A stretch of DNA of 64,000 nt from Gelidibacter pelagius (GCF_017581925.1 NZ_JAGEVG010000005.1:1-64000), one strand, 5' to 3'. Counted from the stretch's first letter, positions 51,847-61,415 are shown. A program made the numbers and translations. Notes: generated from the letters alone by a model not told the origin.

Positions 51847-52659
51847 ATGATTATAGACGTCCATACCCATATTAATAATTACCATGAAGATCGCGTTGTT
51901 TCTTTAGAAGATTGCCTCAATAAGTTGACAGATACCATGGAAGAGAATAAGGTAGATTATTCATTAGTATTGTCGTCTTACAAAGTAAATGAGCACAGGC
52001 CAAGCACCAAAAAGGTAGTTGAGGCCATTAGCGACAGGAACAATCTTGGTGTTGTAGCCGGAGTGAGCTATTTGAATTACGACTATAAAGATTTACGCGA
52101 ACTAAGCGAGTTTCTCGACGCCGGTCTCATTAAAGGCCTGAAGTTCTACCCAGGTTATGAACCGTTTTACCCAAATGATATCAGATTTAAGGTCATGTAC
52201 GATATGGCCATCGAGTTTGATGTTCCGGTAATGTTCCATTCCGGTGATACTTATGCTCCAAATGGAAAAATAAAATACTCCCACCCTATCCATATTGATG
52301 ATTTGGCGGTAGATTATCCCGATTTGAAAATTGTGATTTGCCATGTTGGAAGCCCATGGATAAAGGATTGTATGGAGATTGTTTATAAAAACAAAAACGT
52401 GCATGCCGATATTTCTGGATTGACTTTAGGCGATTTCTCAGATAAATTCGAGCGCTATATGAAAAAGGAAATCGAAGAAATGATCATCTATGCCGGCGAT
52501 CCTAAATATTTACTTTATGGCACTGATTGGCCCATTAGCAATATGAAATCCTATCTCCGATTTATGGACCAATTAGAATTGGATGAGGATAAAAAAGAAT
52601 TGATTATGTGGAAGAATGCAGCAGAATTGTTTAAGATTGATGTGAGCAAATTGGGTTGA
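51847..52659 (+). CDS. amidohydrolase-family (Amidohydro_2) TIM-barrel hydrolase
   Basis: 270 aa metal-dependent hydrolase or decarboxylase of the amidohydrolase superfamily. First metal ligands IDVHTHINN at the very N-terminus; MFHSGDTYAP for the mid His, ICHVGSPW next, and LLYGTDWPIS with the final Asp. This set fits the Amidohydro_2 group, in which ACMSD-like decarboxylases occur. The substrate is not known. The ATG giving MIIDVHTH is chosen; a longer frame upstream only adds low-complexity residues. Confidence 0.9.
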   Translation: MIIDVHTHINNYHEDRVVSLEDCLNKLTDTMEENKVDYSLVLSSYKVNEHRPSTKKVVEAISDRNNLGVVAGVSYLNYDYKDLRELSEFLDAGLIKGLKFYPGYEPFYPNDIRFKVMYDMAIEFDVPVMFHSGDTYAPNGKIKYSHPIHIDDLAVDYPDLKIVICHVGSPWIKDCMEIVYKNKNVHADISGLTLGDFSDKFERYMKKEIEEMIIYAGDPKYLLYGTDWPISNMKSYLRFMDQLELDEDKKELIMWKNAAELFKIDVSKLG

Positions 52660-52709
52660 TATATTCGGAATAATGTGATAGCTTTAAATGAAATTATACT
52701 CCACAAAAA

Positions 52710-53321
52710 ATGGCTGATAAATTTCAAAATAAACACCGCATTCCTTCCGCTCGGTTGCAAACCTGGGATTATCGCTGGCAAGGTGCCTATTTTATAACCA
52801 TCTGCACAAAAAATAGAGCGCATTATTTTGGAGAGGTCCTCAAAAACAAAATGGAATTGACCAATATTGGTGTATTGGCCGATGTCTTTTGGCACGAAAT
52901 AAAAAACCACTCCAAAAATATCACCTTGGGCGAATTTATCGTGATGCCCAATCATGTTCATGGCATTTTGATTATTAATGCGGGTCCGATAGAAGAGACA
53001 AGGCATGCCTTGTCTCTTCGGGATTCCAATGAAAATCGGGATTCGAATGAAATTCCCCACGCAAAAAATATCGGCAATCCAAATCCCGAAAAATCCATCG
53101 GCCAAAACCGATTTCGAAATCCTGGAAAAAACTCCATCTCTTCAATCATTGGGGGCTATAAATCTGCCGTGACCAAACATGCTAACCGCCTAAACTTGGA
53201 ATTTGGATGGCAAACTCGATTCTATGACCACATCATCAGAAATGAACGGGCTTTCAATACCATTTCAAATTATATTAAAAACAATCCAAAAAAATGGGGA
53301 GAAGATAAATTTCGCTCCTAA
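52710..53321 (+). CDS. REP-associated tyrosine transposase (RAYT, Y1/HUH family)
   Basis: 203-aa single-strand DNA transposase-like nuclease of the IS200/IS605 superfamily. The HUH metal motif is MPNHVHGIL (His82 and His84) and the nucleophile probably Tyr172 in TRFYDHIIR; the closing YIKNNPKKW is typical of RAYT proteins. Between them the coding DNA holds a 28-bp perfect palindrome (residues 95-104) and a duplicated RDSNE segment. It has no terminal repeats of its own, consistent with a domesticated, single-copy RAYT. It probably acts on REP-type hairpins. Confidence 0.88.
   Translation: MADKFQNKHRIPSARLQTWDYRWQGAYFITICTKNRAHYFGEVLKNKMELTNIGVLADVFWHEIKNHSKNITLGEFIVMPNHVHGILIINAGPIEETRHALSLRDSNENRDSNEIPHAKNIGNPNPEKSIGQNRFRNPGKNSISSIIGGYKSAVTKHANRLNLEFGWQTRFYDHIIRNERAFNTISNYIKNNPKKWGEDKFRS
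52992..53019. repeat. 28-bp perfect palindrome inside the transposase gene
   Basis: gaagagacaaggca followed directly by its exact reverse complement tgccttgtctcttc. Read in frame it encodes EETRHALSLR. The reading frame is preserved. Confidence 0.97.
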
Positions 53322-53331
53322 GAACACATTC

Positions 53332-53958
53332 TCAGAGAATATAAAAGAAAATCATGAAGTAATGGCAAATCGCGCCTCCAAGCACAAATAAATGCCAAAT
53401 GACATGATTATAAGGGATTTTATGAACGGCATAAAAAATGATTCCTATAGTATACGATGCACCCCCAGCAATAAAGAGAATTAAACCATTGGGACCGAGC
53501 AATTCTGAGAGATTAGTAAAATCGAAAACAATCAACCATCCCATCACCAAATACAATAGAGTCGAAAAAATCTCGAATCTTCCCGTGAAAAACAATTTCA
53601 GAATCATTCCAAAACCTGCTATCGCCCACACGCTCCAAAATAAAGGCCAACCCAAACTGTTATTAAGCGCAATTAAGGTCACAGGAGTGTAAGTTCCAGC
53701 AATTAAAAGATAAATGCTGATATGGTCAATAATCCTAAAATAATGCTTTCGTCTTTCACCAGAAACAGAATGATAAATGGCCGAGGCAGAAAACAAAACA
53801 ATGATAGAGACGCCATAAATAATCACGCTTACTAAGCTCCAATCTGTTTTGTGCTCTTTGGTACTGATCAACAAGATTAACCCAGCAATACCTAACAGCG
53901 CACCAAATCCATGTGTCCAAGCATTAAGTTTCTCCTCAAAATCAGATTGTACACGCAT
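53332..53958 (-). CDS. hemolysin III / PAQR-family membrane protein
   Basis: 208 aa with seven hydrophobic segments. Conserved metal-site pattern: ASAIYHSVSG early, HKIPYNHVIWHLFVLGGAICHY at the end, where the three His bind zinc in PAQR proteins. PAQR members include ceramidase-type hydrolases and receptors; bacterial hemolysin III members act as membrane hydrolases of unsettled function. One bp overlap with the DUF4294 gene, so it is co-translated. Confidence 0.9.
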   Translation of the reverse strand: MRVQSDFEEKLNAWTHGFGALLGIAGLILLISTKEHKTDWSLVSVIIYGVSIIVLFSASAIYHSVSGERRKHYFRIIDHISIYLLIAGTYTPVTLIALNNSLGWPLFWSVWAIAGFGMILKLFFTGRFEIFSTLLYLVMGWLIVFDFTNLSELLGPNGLILFIAGGASYTIGIIFYAVHKIPYNHVIWHLFVLGGAICHYFMIFFYIL

Positions 53959-54635
53959 TAGTTTTTAATGGTTTTGGCAACCCATTTGTTTGTAAGCTCA
54001 AAATAATCGATGGGAAATGCCGATTTCTGACGTTCTAACTGTCCGTTTTGAAAAGCACGTTCCAAGATGTCTTCTATCAAATAATCCTCACTCACATATA
54101 AAGGGTTAAATTCTTCCTTTAATGAAATGTCAAACAATTTTGCGGTATTATTAAACCAAAATGCCCGCCAACCACTTCGCAATTCCTGAATCAATTGAAA
54201 TGTTGTTTTCCCTGTTTGACGGTGGATCAATTTGACCAAAATCTGACCTTCCTTTCGGGTTAGCTTCTTGAGTTCCGCCGAAAACTCCTCTTCAATATAT
54301 TTTTGAATGATTTTGGCATACCTACGTTTCTCACTTTTACGCTGTAAAGTTTCCAAACGTTTGTTCAATTCAACCAAACGTTCAGCCGCGAGTTTTGCAT
54401 AAGGATACACCTTGATGGTTCTTCGCTTTAAAATCAAATAACGAATACGATCTTCTTTATTATCAAATTTCAATTTTCCTAATACCAGTACTGCATCCAA
54501 ATCGATAATTGACACAGGAATAGAATCGCCATCAATATAATAATATTCCACTGCCGTAGAATCTCTCTCAACAGGATCAACTTGGGCAAATAGCAACAAG
54601 GGTAAAAAAACAAAAATGTAGGTCATCAACTTCAT
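53958..54635 (-). CDS. DUF4294-family exported protein
   Basis: 225 aa; signal peptide ends FAQ (residue 18). Features VLVLGKLKFDNKEDRIRYL, RRTIKVYPYAKLAAERLVEL and LVKLIHRQTGKTTFQLIQELRSGWRAFWFN, which are the DUF4294 pattern. Mainly helical and basic. Function unknown; only found in Bacteroidota. Upstream partner of the PAQR gene. Confidence 0.87.
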   Translation of the reverse strand: MKLMTYIFVFLPLLLFAQVDPVERDSTAVEYYYIDGDSIPVSIIDLDAVLVLGKLKFDNKEDRIRYLILKRRTIKVYPYAKLAAERLVELNKRLETLQRKSEKRRYAKIIQKYIEEEFSAELKKLTRKEGQILVKLIHRQTGKTTFQLIQELRSGWRAFWFNNTAKLFDISLKEEFNPLYVSEDYLIEDILERAFQNGQLERQKSAFPIDYFELTNKWVAKTIKN

Positions 54636-54735
54636 TGGTGCAATAGCGCTAAAATCATTCCAAAATTAAGAATTTACACATGCATTAACCTTAAATTCTT
54701 ATTAATATTACTAATTTTAGACAAAATATTTACCC

Positions 54736-55827
54736 ATGGCAAAAAAGAACATTTTAGACAATAAATCATTGGAGTTTTTAGAAAACTATTTAAATAATGC
54801 ATCCCCTACAGGTTACGAGTGGACAGGACAAAAATTATGGATGGACTATCTGACGCCATATGTCGACGAATTTATAACGGATACTTACGGAACCGCTGTT
54901 GGTGTCATCAATCCGAAAGCAAAATACAAAGTAGTTATTGAAGGCCACGCCGATGAGATTTCGTGGTACGTCAACTATATTACGGATAATGGCCTAATTT
55001 ACGTCATTAGAAATGGGGGAAGCGACCATCAGATTGCACCGAGTAAGATCGTGAATATCCACACGAAAAATGGTATCGTCAAAGGTGTTTTTGGATGGCC
55101 TGCAATCCACACACGAGATAAATCTAAGGAAGAAACCCCAAAACCAGAGAATATCACCATAGATGTTGGTGCAAAAAATAAGGAAGAAGTCGAGAAAATG
55201 GGCGTTCACGTAGGATGTGTCATTACTTATCCCGACACCTTTCATATCCTTAACAATGACAAATTTGTCTGTCGAGCTCTCGACAATCGGATTGGAGGCT
55301 TTATGATTGCTCAAGTTGCACGCTTATTGCACGAAAACAAAAAGAAACTCCCTTTCGGATTATATATAACAAATTCCGTTCAAGAAGAAATAGGATTACG
55401 CGGTGCAGAAATGATTGCCGAACGCATCCAACCAAATGTCGCCATTGTCACTGACGTAACTCACGACACGACCACTCCAATGATCGACAAGAAAAAAGAA
55501 GGGCATTTAGAGTTAGGCTTAGGTCCAGTTGTGGCCTATGCTCCTGCTGTTCAGCAAAAGTTAAGAGATCTCATTACGGAAACGGCAGAAGCTAAAAAAA
55601 TTCCTTTCCAACGTTCAGCGTGCTCCAGAGCAACAGGAACGGATACTGACGCGTTCGCCTATAGCGGTATGGGTGTGGCGAGTGCCTTGATTTCACTTCC
55701 ACTTCGTTATATGCACACGACAGTCGAGATGGTTCATAGAGACGATGTTGAAAATGTGATCAAATTAATTTACGAATCGCTATTAAACATCAAGGAAAAC
55801 GACACTTTTAGTTATTTTGATAAGTAA
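54736..55827 (+). CDS. M42-family aminopeptidase (glutamyl aminopeptidase/endoglucanase-like)
   Basis: Binuclear metal aminopeptidase of the tetrahedral (TET) type. Ligands: VIEGHADEISWYV (His), ALDNRIGGFM (Asp), VQEEIGLRGAEM (Glu-Glu), TDVTHDTTTP (Asp) and HTTVEMVH (last His). All are in place and 363 aa is standard. No signal peptide, so it trims peptides in the cytoplasm. It overlaps the next gene by 1 bp (TAATG), part of a four-gene + strand run to PrsW. Confidence 0.92.
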   Translation: MAKKNILDNKSLEFLENYLNNASPTGYEWTGQKLWMDYLTPYVDEFITDTYGTAVGVINPKAKYKVVIEGHADEISWYVNYITDNGLIYVIRNGGSDHQIAPSKIVNIHTKNGIVKGVFGWPAIHTRDKSKEETPKPENITIDVGAKNKEEVEKMGVHVGCVITYPDTFHILNNDKFVCRALDNRIGGFMIAQVARLLHENKKKLPFGLYITNSVQEEIGLRGAEMIAERIQPNVAIVTDVTHDTTTPMIDKKKEGHLELGLGPVVAYAPAVQQKLRDLITETAEAKKIPFQRSACSRATGTDTDAFAYSGMGVASALISLPLRYMHTTVEMVHRDDVENVIKLIYESLLNIKENDTFSYFDK

Positions 55828-56987
55828 TGAATATAGCTGAACAAAAAGATCTGTTTGATATTCCTGAAGATATATGCTATTTAAACACGGCGAGTTTATC
55901 GCCGTCGTTTAAAGCTGTGGAGAAAGCCGGTATTGAAGCAGTATTGCAAAAAAGCAGGCCCTATTTAATTCCATCATCTGATTTTTTTGACCCTGTTATT
56001 GAGTTAAAGAAGAGATTTGCCCAACTCATTGAAGTTGATAATTATGAGCGTATTGCATCAATACCTTCGGTTTCTTATGGAATTGCTACAGTTGCAAAAA
56101 ACATCAAATTAAAATCAGGTGATACGGTGGTTTTAATGCAGGAACAATTCCCCAGCAATTATTATTCCTGGAAGAAATTAACCGACAAATATCAAGCTCA
56201 ACTAAAAATAGTTGAAGCACCAAAAACAAAATCCAATCGTGCCAAACTATGGAATGAGGCAATTTTAGAAGCTATTGACGATTCCACAGCGGTTGTTGCC
56301 ATGGGACATATTCATTGGTCTAGTGGTGCTTTATTCGATTTAAAGGCAATCAGAGCAAAAACACGAAAACATGATGCTTTAATGATTATTGATGGAAGCC
56401 AATCTGTTGGGGCATTGCCGTTTTCGGTGAAAGAATTGCAACCAGATGCTTTGATTTGTGCGGGCTACAAATGGCTTTTCGGACCTTATGGTTGTGGATA
56501 TGCCTATTATGGACCTTATTTCGATCATGGAGAACCTTTGGAAGAAAATTGGACCAACCGATTGGACAGTCATATACTTCCTGATTTAACACAATACCAG
56601 TCACAATACAAGCCTCTTGCCAACAGATATGTCATGGGAGAAAGCGGCAGCTTCATCTATGTAAAAATGCAATTGGAGGCCTTGGAGCAAGTGATTTTAT
56701 GGACCCCCAAAGCAGTTCAGGAGTATTGCAAGGAAATATCGGCCAAGGCTGTTAATGATTTACGCGATTTGGGATGTGATATTGAAAACGATGATTATAG
56801 AAGTCATCACCTTTTCGGACTTAAATTACCGGAAAAAGTAGACATCAAAACCTTTAAGAAAGCATTAAAGAAGCATAATGTATTCACCTCTTTTAGAGGT
56901 GATTATATTCGATTATCCTGTCATTTGTTTAATACAGAAAGGGATTTTGAGAAATTTGTAAATTGCTTGAAATCAGTGATGAATTAA
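55827..56987 (+). CDS. class V aminotransferase (cysteine desulfurase/selenocysteine-lyase-like fold)
   Basis: PLP enzyme of fold type I. Residues: GHIHWSSGALFDLKAI, DGSQSVGALPF (Asp/Gln at the pyridine ring) and PLP-Lys in CAGYKWLFGPYGCGYAYYG. No persulfide Cys motif as in NifS is seen, so sulfur transfer is less likely; an aminotransferase, isopenicillin-epimerase-like or kynureninase-like activity is possible. 386 aa. Translationally coupled to the M42 peptidase, hinting at amino-acid catabolism. Confidence 0.87.
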   Translation: MNIAEQKDLFDIPEDICYLNTASLSPSFKAVEKAGIEAVLQKSRPYLIPSSDFFDPVIELKKRFAQLIEVDNYERIASIPSVSYGIATVAKNIKLKSGDTVVLMQEQFPSNYYSWKKLTDKYQAQLKIVEAPKTKSNRAKLWNEAILEAIDDSTAVVAMGHIHWSSGALFDLKAIRAKTRKHDALMIIDGSQSVGALPFSVKELQPDALICAGYKWLFGPYGCGYAYYGPYFDHGEPLEENWTNRLDSHILPDLTQYQSQYKPLANRYVMGESGSFIYVKMQLEALEQVILWTPKAVQEYCKEISAKAVNDLRDLGCDIENDDYRSHHLFGLKLPEKVDIKTFKKALKKHNVFTSFRGDYIRLSCHLFNTERDFEKFVNCLKSVMN

Positions 56988-56988
56988 G

Positions 56989-57546
56989 ATGATTTCAGAA
57001 GAATATATCGACATTTTGAATGCAGATGGTTCACCTACCGGTAAAAGTTGTCTAAAATCAGAAATTCACAGAAAGGGCTATTATCATAATACCGCCCATG
57101 TCTGGTTTTATAATGCTGAGGCCGAGATATTATTGGCACGTCGTGCGGCATCTAAAACCATTTGCCCTTTATTATGGGATGTATCTGTTGCTGGACACGT
57201 GGATTCTGGCGAAACGATAACGCAGGCTGCCGTAAGGGAAACTTATGAAGAAATCGGTATTGAGGTCACGGAAACGCTATTGGATAAAATAGGGATATAT
57301 GAGTGTTTTCAAAGCTATCCAAACGGTATAAAGGATAATGAATTCCATCATACCTATATGGCTAAGATTGACAATATGCTGAATGAATTCTCCTTGGACA
57401 AAAACGAAGTGGAACAAGTGAAATTTGTAACAATTCCTGAATTCCGTGAGTTATTGAAAAACAGTGATGCTAACGGTCATTTCATATCCAGCAATACACC
57501 CTATTATCTTGAAGTTATTGACGCCATCGAACATCGACTATTGTAA
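56989..57546 (+). CDS. Nudix hydrolase (IPP-isomerase-like)
   Basis: 185 aa. Complete Nudix box GHVDSGETITQAAVRETYEEIGI, residues 69-91 (pattern GX5EX7REUXEEXGU). The opening EEYIDILNADGSPTGKSCLKSEIHRKGYYH and the 'HxWFYN' strand are those of the Nudix group annotated as isopentenyl-diphosphate isomerase-like. The true substrate, a nucleoside diphosphate derivative, is unknown. It starts 1 bp after the class V aminotransferase. Confidence 0.9.
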   Translation: MISEEYIDILNADGSPTGKSCLKSEIHRKGYYHNTAHVWFYNAEAEILLARRAASKTICPLLWDVSVAGHVDSGETITQAAVRETYEEIGIEVTETLLDKIGIYECFQSYPNGIKDNEFHHTYMAKIDNMLNEFSLDKNEVEQVKFVTIPEFRELLKNSDANGHFISSNTPYYLEVIDAIEHRLL

Positions 57547-57555
57547 GCAAAAGAT

Positions 57556-58242
57556 ATGACTTTATTAACTCTCGCCATTGCTCCCGTTTTCATCATCATT
57601 TTTTATATTTTCATAAAAGACAAATATGAAAAAGAACCAAAAAGACTTTTGGTTTACAACTTTTTATTGGGCGCTATTGTCAGTATTATCATTACGACGC
57701 TGCTCTATATTATCATAGACATCCCACTTCCCTTAAAAAATCACGATAGTGTTTTTGAACAATTTATTAAAGCCTTTTTTGTTGTTGGTCTTTCGGAAGA
57801 ATTTAGTAAATACATCATTGTTCGGTATTACTCCCAACCACATAAAGAATATAACGAACCTTTTGATGGTATCGTATATGCTGTTATGGTTTCCATGGGC
57901 TTTGCGGCCACTGAAAATATCATGTATGTTCTTCAGGGTGGCATGGAAGTGGCTATTATTAGAGCCTTCACAGCAGTTCCAGCGCATGCAACCTTCGCCA
58001 TACTGATGGGCTATTTTATGGGTAGGGCGAAGTTTTCAAACAATAGAGCAATTTTAAATCTTACTGGACTTTTCCTTGCCGTGTTATTTCATGGGGCTTA
58101 TGATTTTTTCTTGTTTATTGATTTCATTCCTGGTGTTTGGATTGGTGCCTTTATCTCTCTTTTTATTGGAATTGTCTTAGCTCGCAAAGCTATCAGGAGA
58201 CATCAATTCAATTCTCATTTCAATATTCATAGAGAACAGTGA
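57556..58242 (+). CDS. PrsW-family intramembrane metalloprotease
   Basis: 228 aa, about seven hydrophobic helices. Motifs: GLSEEFSKYIIVRYY (EExxK), GFAATENIMYV (xxTEN) and FHGAYDFFLF (HGxxD), together forming the metal site of PrsW/CPBP-like proteases. In Bacillus, PrsW cleaves the anti-sigma factor RsiW; here no substrate is adjacent, though the 9.2-kb anti-sigma-like protein is in the same chromosome segment. Ends 9 bp after Nudix. Confidence 0.88.
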   Translation: MTLLTLAIAPVFIIIFYIFIKDKYEKEPKRLLVYNFLLGAIVSIIITTLLYIIIDIPLPLKNHDSVFEQFIKAFFVVGLSEEFSKYIIVRYYSQPHKEYNEPFDGIVYAVMVSMGFAATENIMYVLQGGMEVAIIRAFTAVPAHATFAILMGYFMGRAKFSNNRAILNLTGLFLAVLFHGAYDFFLFIDFIPGVWIGAFISLFIGIVLARKAIRRHQFNSHFNIHREQ

Positions 58243-58294
58243 AACAAAGAGCTTTGAGAGTCGATTGCCGTTTTATTTGATTAATTTTATCGGA

Positions 58295-60214
58295 ATGAAA
58301 AATACCATAGCTGAAAGAATTGCAGATTTTATCAAAAGCTTCCCTCCTTTTGACCAACTTTCAAAAGAGGATTTGTACGCTATTGCAAAGGAAGTCAATA
58401 TCACCTACCTCGAAAAGGACAAAAATGTCTACACTGAAGGCGAAGCTCCTCACGACAGATTCTACATGATTCACAAAGGCGCTATTGCACTCAAAAAGGA
58501 AATCAACGGCAAACTGGAAACGGTCGATCGGTTTGATGAAGGTGATATTTTTGGGCTCCGCCCTCTTTTTGCTAAAGAACATTATGCCATAACTGCACTC
58601 ACTGAAGAAGAAAGCATCCTGTATGGTGTCCCATTAGCCACTTTTAAGCCACTAATTACCCAAAACAGAGATGTTGTTGACTTCCTCATTGAAAGCTTCG
58701 CATCCAATACTGAAAACCCTTTTTCAAAAGAAATGCATGGCTCTTTGTATGACAATCGTTTGGATGTTGTGGCAAATGATAAAGAACTTTTCGAACTGCA
58801 GCCTGTTCGCTACACAAAAAAAGTGATTACTGCCAAGGCGGAGACTAAAATCAAACATATTGGACGTCTCATGAAGCAACATCGCATTGGATCCATTGTC
58901 ATAGAAGACGATAATATTCCAATTGGGATTGTAACGGACGAAGATTTACGCAACAAGGTTGTCACTGGCGAACATAGCATTGAGAATAACGTAAGCCAGA
59001 TTATGAGCTCGCCGGTTTTATGCTACCCAAAAGGCGTGTCCATAAGTCAAGCGCAACTCACAATGATGAAGCACAATGTCAGTCACTTATGCGTCACTGC
59101 AGACGGAACTCCAAACTCAAAAATTATAGGCATCATTTCTCAGCAGGACATCACTGTGATGCGGGGCAGCAATCCGACGGTTTTGATGAAAGCCATCAAA
59201 CGCTCAAAGTCTACTAAAGAATTGAGGCATATCCGCAAAAAAATCATGGTACTTTTGGATGGTTTTATGGAGCAAAATATTCCATTGACGCAAACAAGCA
59301 AAATCATTTTTGAACTAAACGATGCCACCGTTAAGCGCATCATTGAGCGATGTATTTTAAAAATGGAAAAACAACCACCTGTCAGTTTTGCTTGGATGTC
59401 CTTTGGCAGTCAAGGTCGTAAGGAGCAATTGCTGCATACTGATCAGGACAATGGGATCGTGTTTGACGGAGTTGAAGAAAATGAACTTGAAACAGTTAGG
59501 GATTATTTCCTCCTGCTCGCAAAAAAAGTCAACAAACGATTGAATATCATCGGTTTTGATTTCTGCCCTGCAGACATCATGGCGAAAAACCCAAAATGGT
59601 GCTTAAGTTTAGATGAATGGAAAAATCAATTTAATCAATGGACATCGAATACTGGAGACGACGAAATATTACTCTCCTCCATTTTTTTCGACTTTGATAT
59701 CACCTACGGCGATGCCAGTCTCACAAATCAGCTGTCTGAGCACATCTTCCTAATCACAAAAAACAATCATTTGTTTTTGTCCAAACTTGGAGCTAGCGCC
59801 TTAAGAAGCGCCTCTCCCCTTGGCTTTTTTCGGCAGTTTTTGGTAGAACAGGATGGTGAGTACAAAGATTTTTTCGACATTAAAAAACGTGCCATCATGC
59901 CGATTGTGGATGCTGGTCGGCTTTTTGCCCTTTCCAATCAAATTAAAAACATCAATAATACAGCAGAAAGGTTTGAGAAAATGGCCGAGTTATTCCCCGA
60001 GGACGAAGAATTTTATTTATCCTGTTCCTACACCTCCAAAGCTTTGCTCAAATTCCGCACAAAACATGGATTGCTGCATAACGATGACGGTCGATTTATC
60101 GAATTGGCTGCATTGACCAAAGAAGAAAAAATGAAATTGAAACGCTGTTTTAAAACAATAGCAAGAGTTCAGGAATTGATAAAATTGAAGTACAATATAA
60201 ACAACTTTATGTGA
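58295..60214 (+). CDS. cNMP-binding / CBS / DUF294 nucleotidyltransferase-like regulator
   Basis: 639 aa in the ATG-started frame. Domain order: cyclic-nucleotide binding fold (about 15-130, KNVYTEGEAPHDRFYMIHKGAI), CBS pair (about 170-300, IGIVTDEDLRNKVV, IGIISQQDITVM), DUF294 nucleotidyltransferase-like domain with AWMSFGSQGRKEQLLHTDQDNGIVF (the GSxGRxE motif), then DUF294_C. This is a signal-transduction protein likely sensing adenylate or cNMP. The ATG is favoured over a TTG ten codons earlier. It overlaps the exonuclease gene by 1 bp. Confidence 0.9.
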   Translation: MKNTIAERIADFIKSFPPFDQLSKEDLYAIAKEVNITYLEKDKNVYTEGEAPHDRFYMIHKGAIALKKEINGKLETVDRFDEGDIFGLRPLFAKEHYAITALTEEESILYGVPLATFKPLITQNRDVVDFLIESFASNTENPFSKEMHGSLYDNRLDVVANDKELFELQPVRYTKKVITAKAETKIKHIGRLMKQHRIGSIVIEDDNIPIGIVTDEDLRNKVVTGEHSIENNVSQIMSSPVLCYPKGVSISQAQLTMMKHNVSHLCVTADGTPNSKIIGIISQQDITVMRGSNPTVLMKAIKRSKSTKELRHIRKKIMVLLDGFMEQNIPLTQTSKIIFELNDATVKRIIERCILKMEKQPPVSFAWMSFGSQGRKEQLLHTDQDNGIVFDGVEENELETVRDYFLLLAKKVNKRLNIIGFDFCPADIMAKNPKWCLSLDEWKNQFNQWTSNTGDDEILLSSIFFDFDITYGDASLTNQLSEHIFLITKNNHLFLSKLGASALRSASPLGFFRQFLVEQDGEYKDFFDIKKRAIMPIVDAGRLFALSNQIKNINNTAERFEKMAELFPEDEEFYLSCSYTSKALLKFRTKHGLLHNDDGRFIELAALTKEEKMKLKRCFKTIARVQELIKLKYNINNFM

Positions 60215-60882
60215 TGCTTTGGAACTTCAAAAAGAAAAAACACCCCGAATATTGGGAAACATATCTACATCACTTTGAAAAAAAGGAAAAAACAAATTTA
60301 GATGCCTCTCGGTTTGTCGCTCTAGATACTGAAACCACGGGATTTGATTATTATGTTGATCGAATCCTTTCGATTGGTGCTGTATCTATTGTTGGAAATG
60401 AGATTACAGTAGCAGATGCCTTCGAAATTTATTTGGAACAGTCACATTTTGATCCTAAATCTGTTCATATCCATGGCATTCTTCAAAATAGTAAAAAACA
60501 TCAAATTTCAGAGGAAGATGCCATCAAACAGTTTCTGACTTATATAGAAGATTCCATATTGATTGCCCATCATGCATCCTTCGACATTAAAATGATCAAT
60601 CAGGCGCTGAACAGAATGGGCTTGCCCAATTTAAAAAACAAGGTCATTGACACCATGGACCTTTATGCAAGCACAAGAATTAAATCGAATTTCATTGATA
60701 AAAGTGTTCGCTACTCGCTTGATGATATTGCGGAGGCCTATACTATTAATTTGATGGACCGACATACTGCACCTGGTGATGCCTTGATTGCCGCACTCAT
60801 ATTCCTTAAGACAACTACGATCCTCAAAAAATCAAAATCGTTTAAGTTGGAGCGCTATTTTCTTAAATCAAATAGATTTTAA
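60214..60882 (+). CDS. 3'-5' exonuclease, DEDDh (DnaQ/PolC epsilon-like)
   Basis: 222 aa. Exo I FVALDTETTGFD (D, E), Exo II/III around AHHASFDIKMINQ (D) and HTAPGDALIAA (H, D), the complete DEDDh set. Resembles the epsilon proofreading subunit but likely separate. The ATG overlaps the upstream stop (TGATG), so it is coupled with the DUF294 regulator; that pair is common in bacteria, often near acetate-uptake genes, which are not in this window. Confidence 0.92.
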   Translation: MLWNFKKKKHPEYWETYLHHFEKKEKTNLDASRFVALDTETTGFDYYVDRILSIGAVSIVGNEITVADAFEIYLEQSHFDPKSVHIHGILQNSKKHQISEEDAIKQFLTYIEDSILIAHHASFDIKMINQALNRMGLPNLKNKVIDTMDLYASTRIKSNFIDKSVRYSLDDIAEAYTINLMDRHTAPGDALIAALIFLKTTTILKKSKSFKLERYFLKSNRF

Positions 60883-60917
60883 TTTGCTTCATTAAATTCG
60901 TAACTTTTCAACCAATT

Positions 60918-61415
60918 ATGACATCCTATATGAACAGACAATATCAAGTGAAGGTTAATGGAGAACTGGAACTATCAGTTTCCAATGACGATATAAAATC
61001 GTTAGACACTATCAAAACATCGGATTTAAAATACCATTTACTACACGATGGTAAATCATACAGCGCTGAAATCACAGATAACAATTTTAATGAAAAAAAA
61101 TACAAAGTAAAGATCAACAATAACACCTATAACATCAATATATACAACGACTTAGATCAATTGATAAAAGATTTAGGTTTTGAAATTGGCAACTCTAAAA
61201 AAGTAGATAGAATTACAGCACCTATGCCCGGTTTAATCCTTGAAATAAGTGTTGAAATTGGTGATGCGGTTAAAGAAAACGATCCTTTATTAATCCTTGA
61301 AGCCATGAAAATGGAGAATGTCATCAGTTCACCGAGAGAAGGTATTATTAAATCCATATCCGTAAAAAAAGGAGATGCTGTTGACAAAAATCAGTTGCTG
61401 ATTGAGTTTGAGTGA
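60918..61415 (+). CDS. biotin carboxyl carrier-domain protein
   Basis: 165 aa; biotin/lipoyl fold at the C-terminus with EAMKMENV, biotinylated Lys131, 35 residues from the end as usual. The preceding ~90 residues form a beta-rich domain (QYQVKVNGELELSVSNDD) not shared with AccB. It carries carboxybiotin between the carboxylase and carboxyltransferase encoded next. The KAKSY-type P/A linker is absent. Role in propionyl- or acetyl-CoA carboxylation. Confidence 0.88.
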   Translation: MTSYMNRQYQVKVNGELELSVSNDDIKSLDTIKTSDLKYHLLHDGKSYSAEITDNNFNEKKYKVKINNNTYNINIYNDLDQLIKDLGFEIGNSKKVDRITAPMPGLILEISVEIGDAVKENDPLLILEAMKMENVISSPREGIIKSISVKKGDAVDKNQLLIEFE

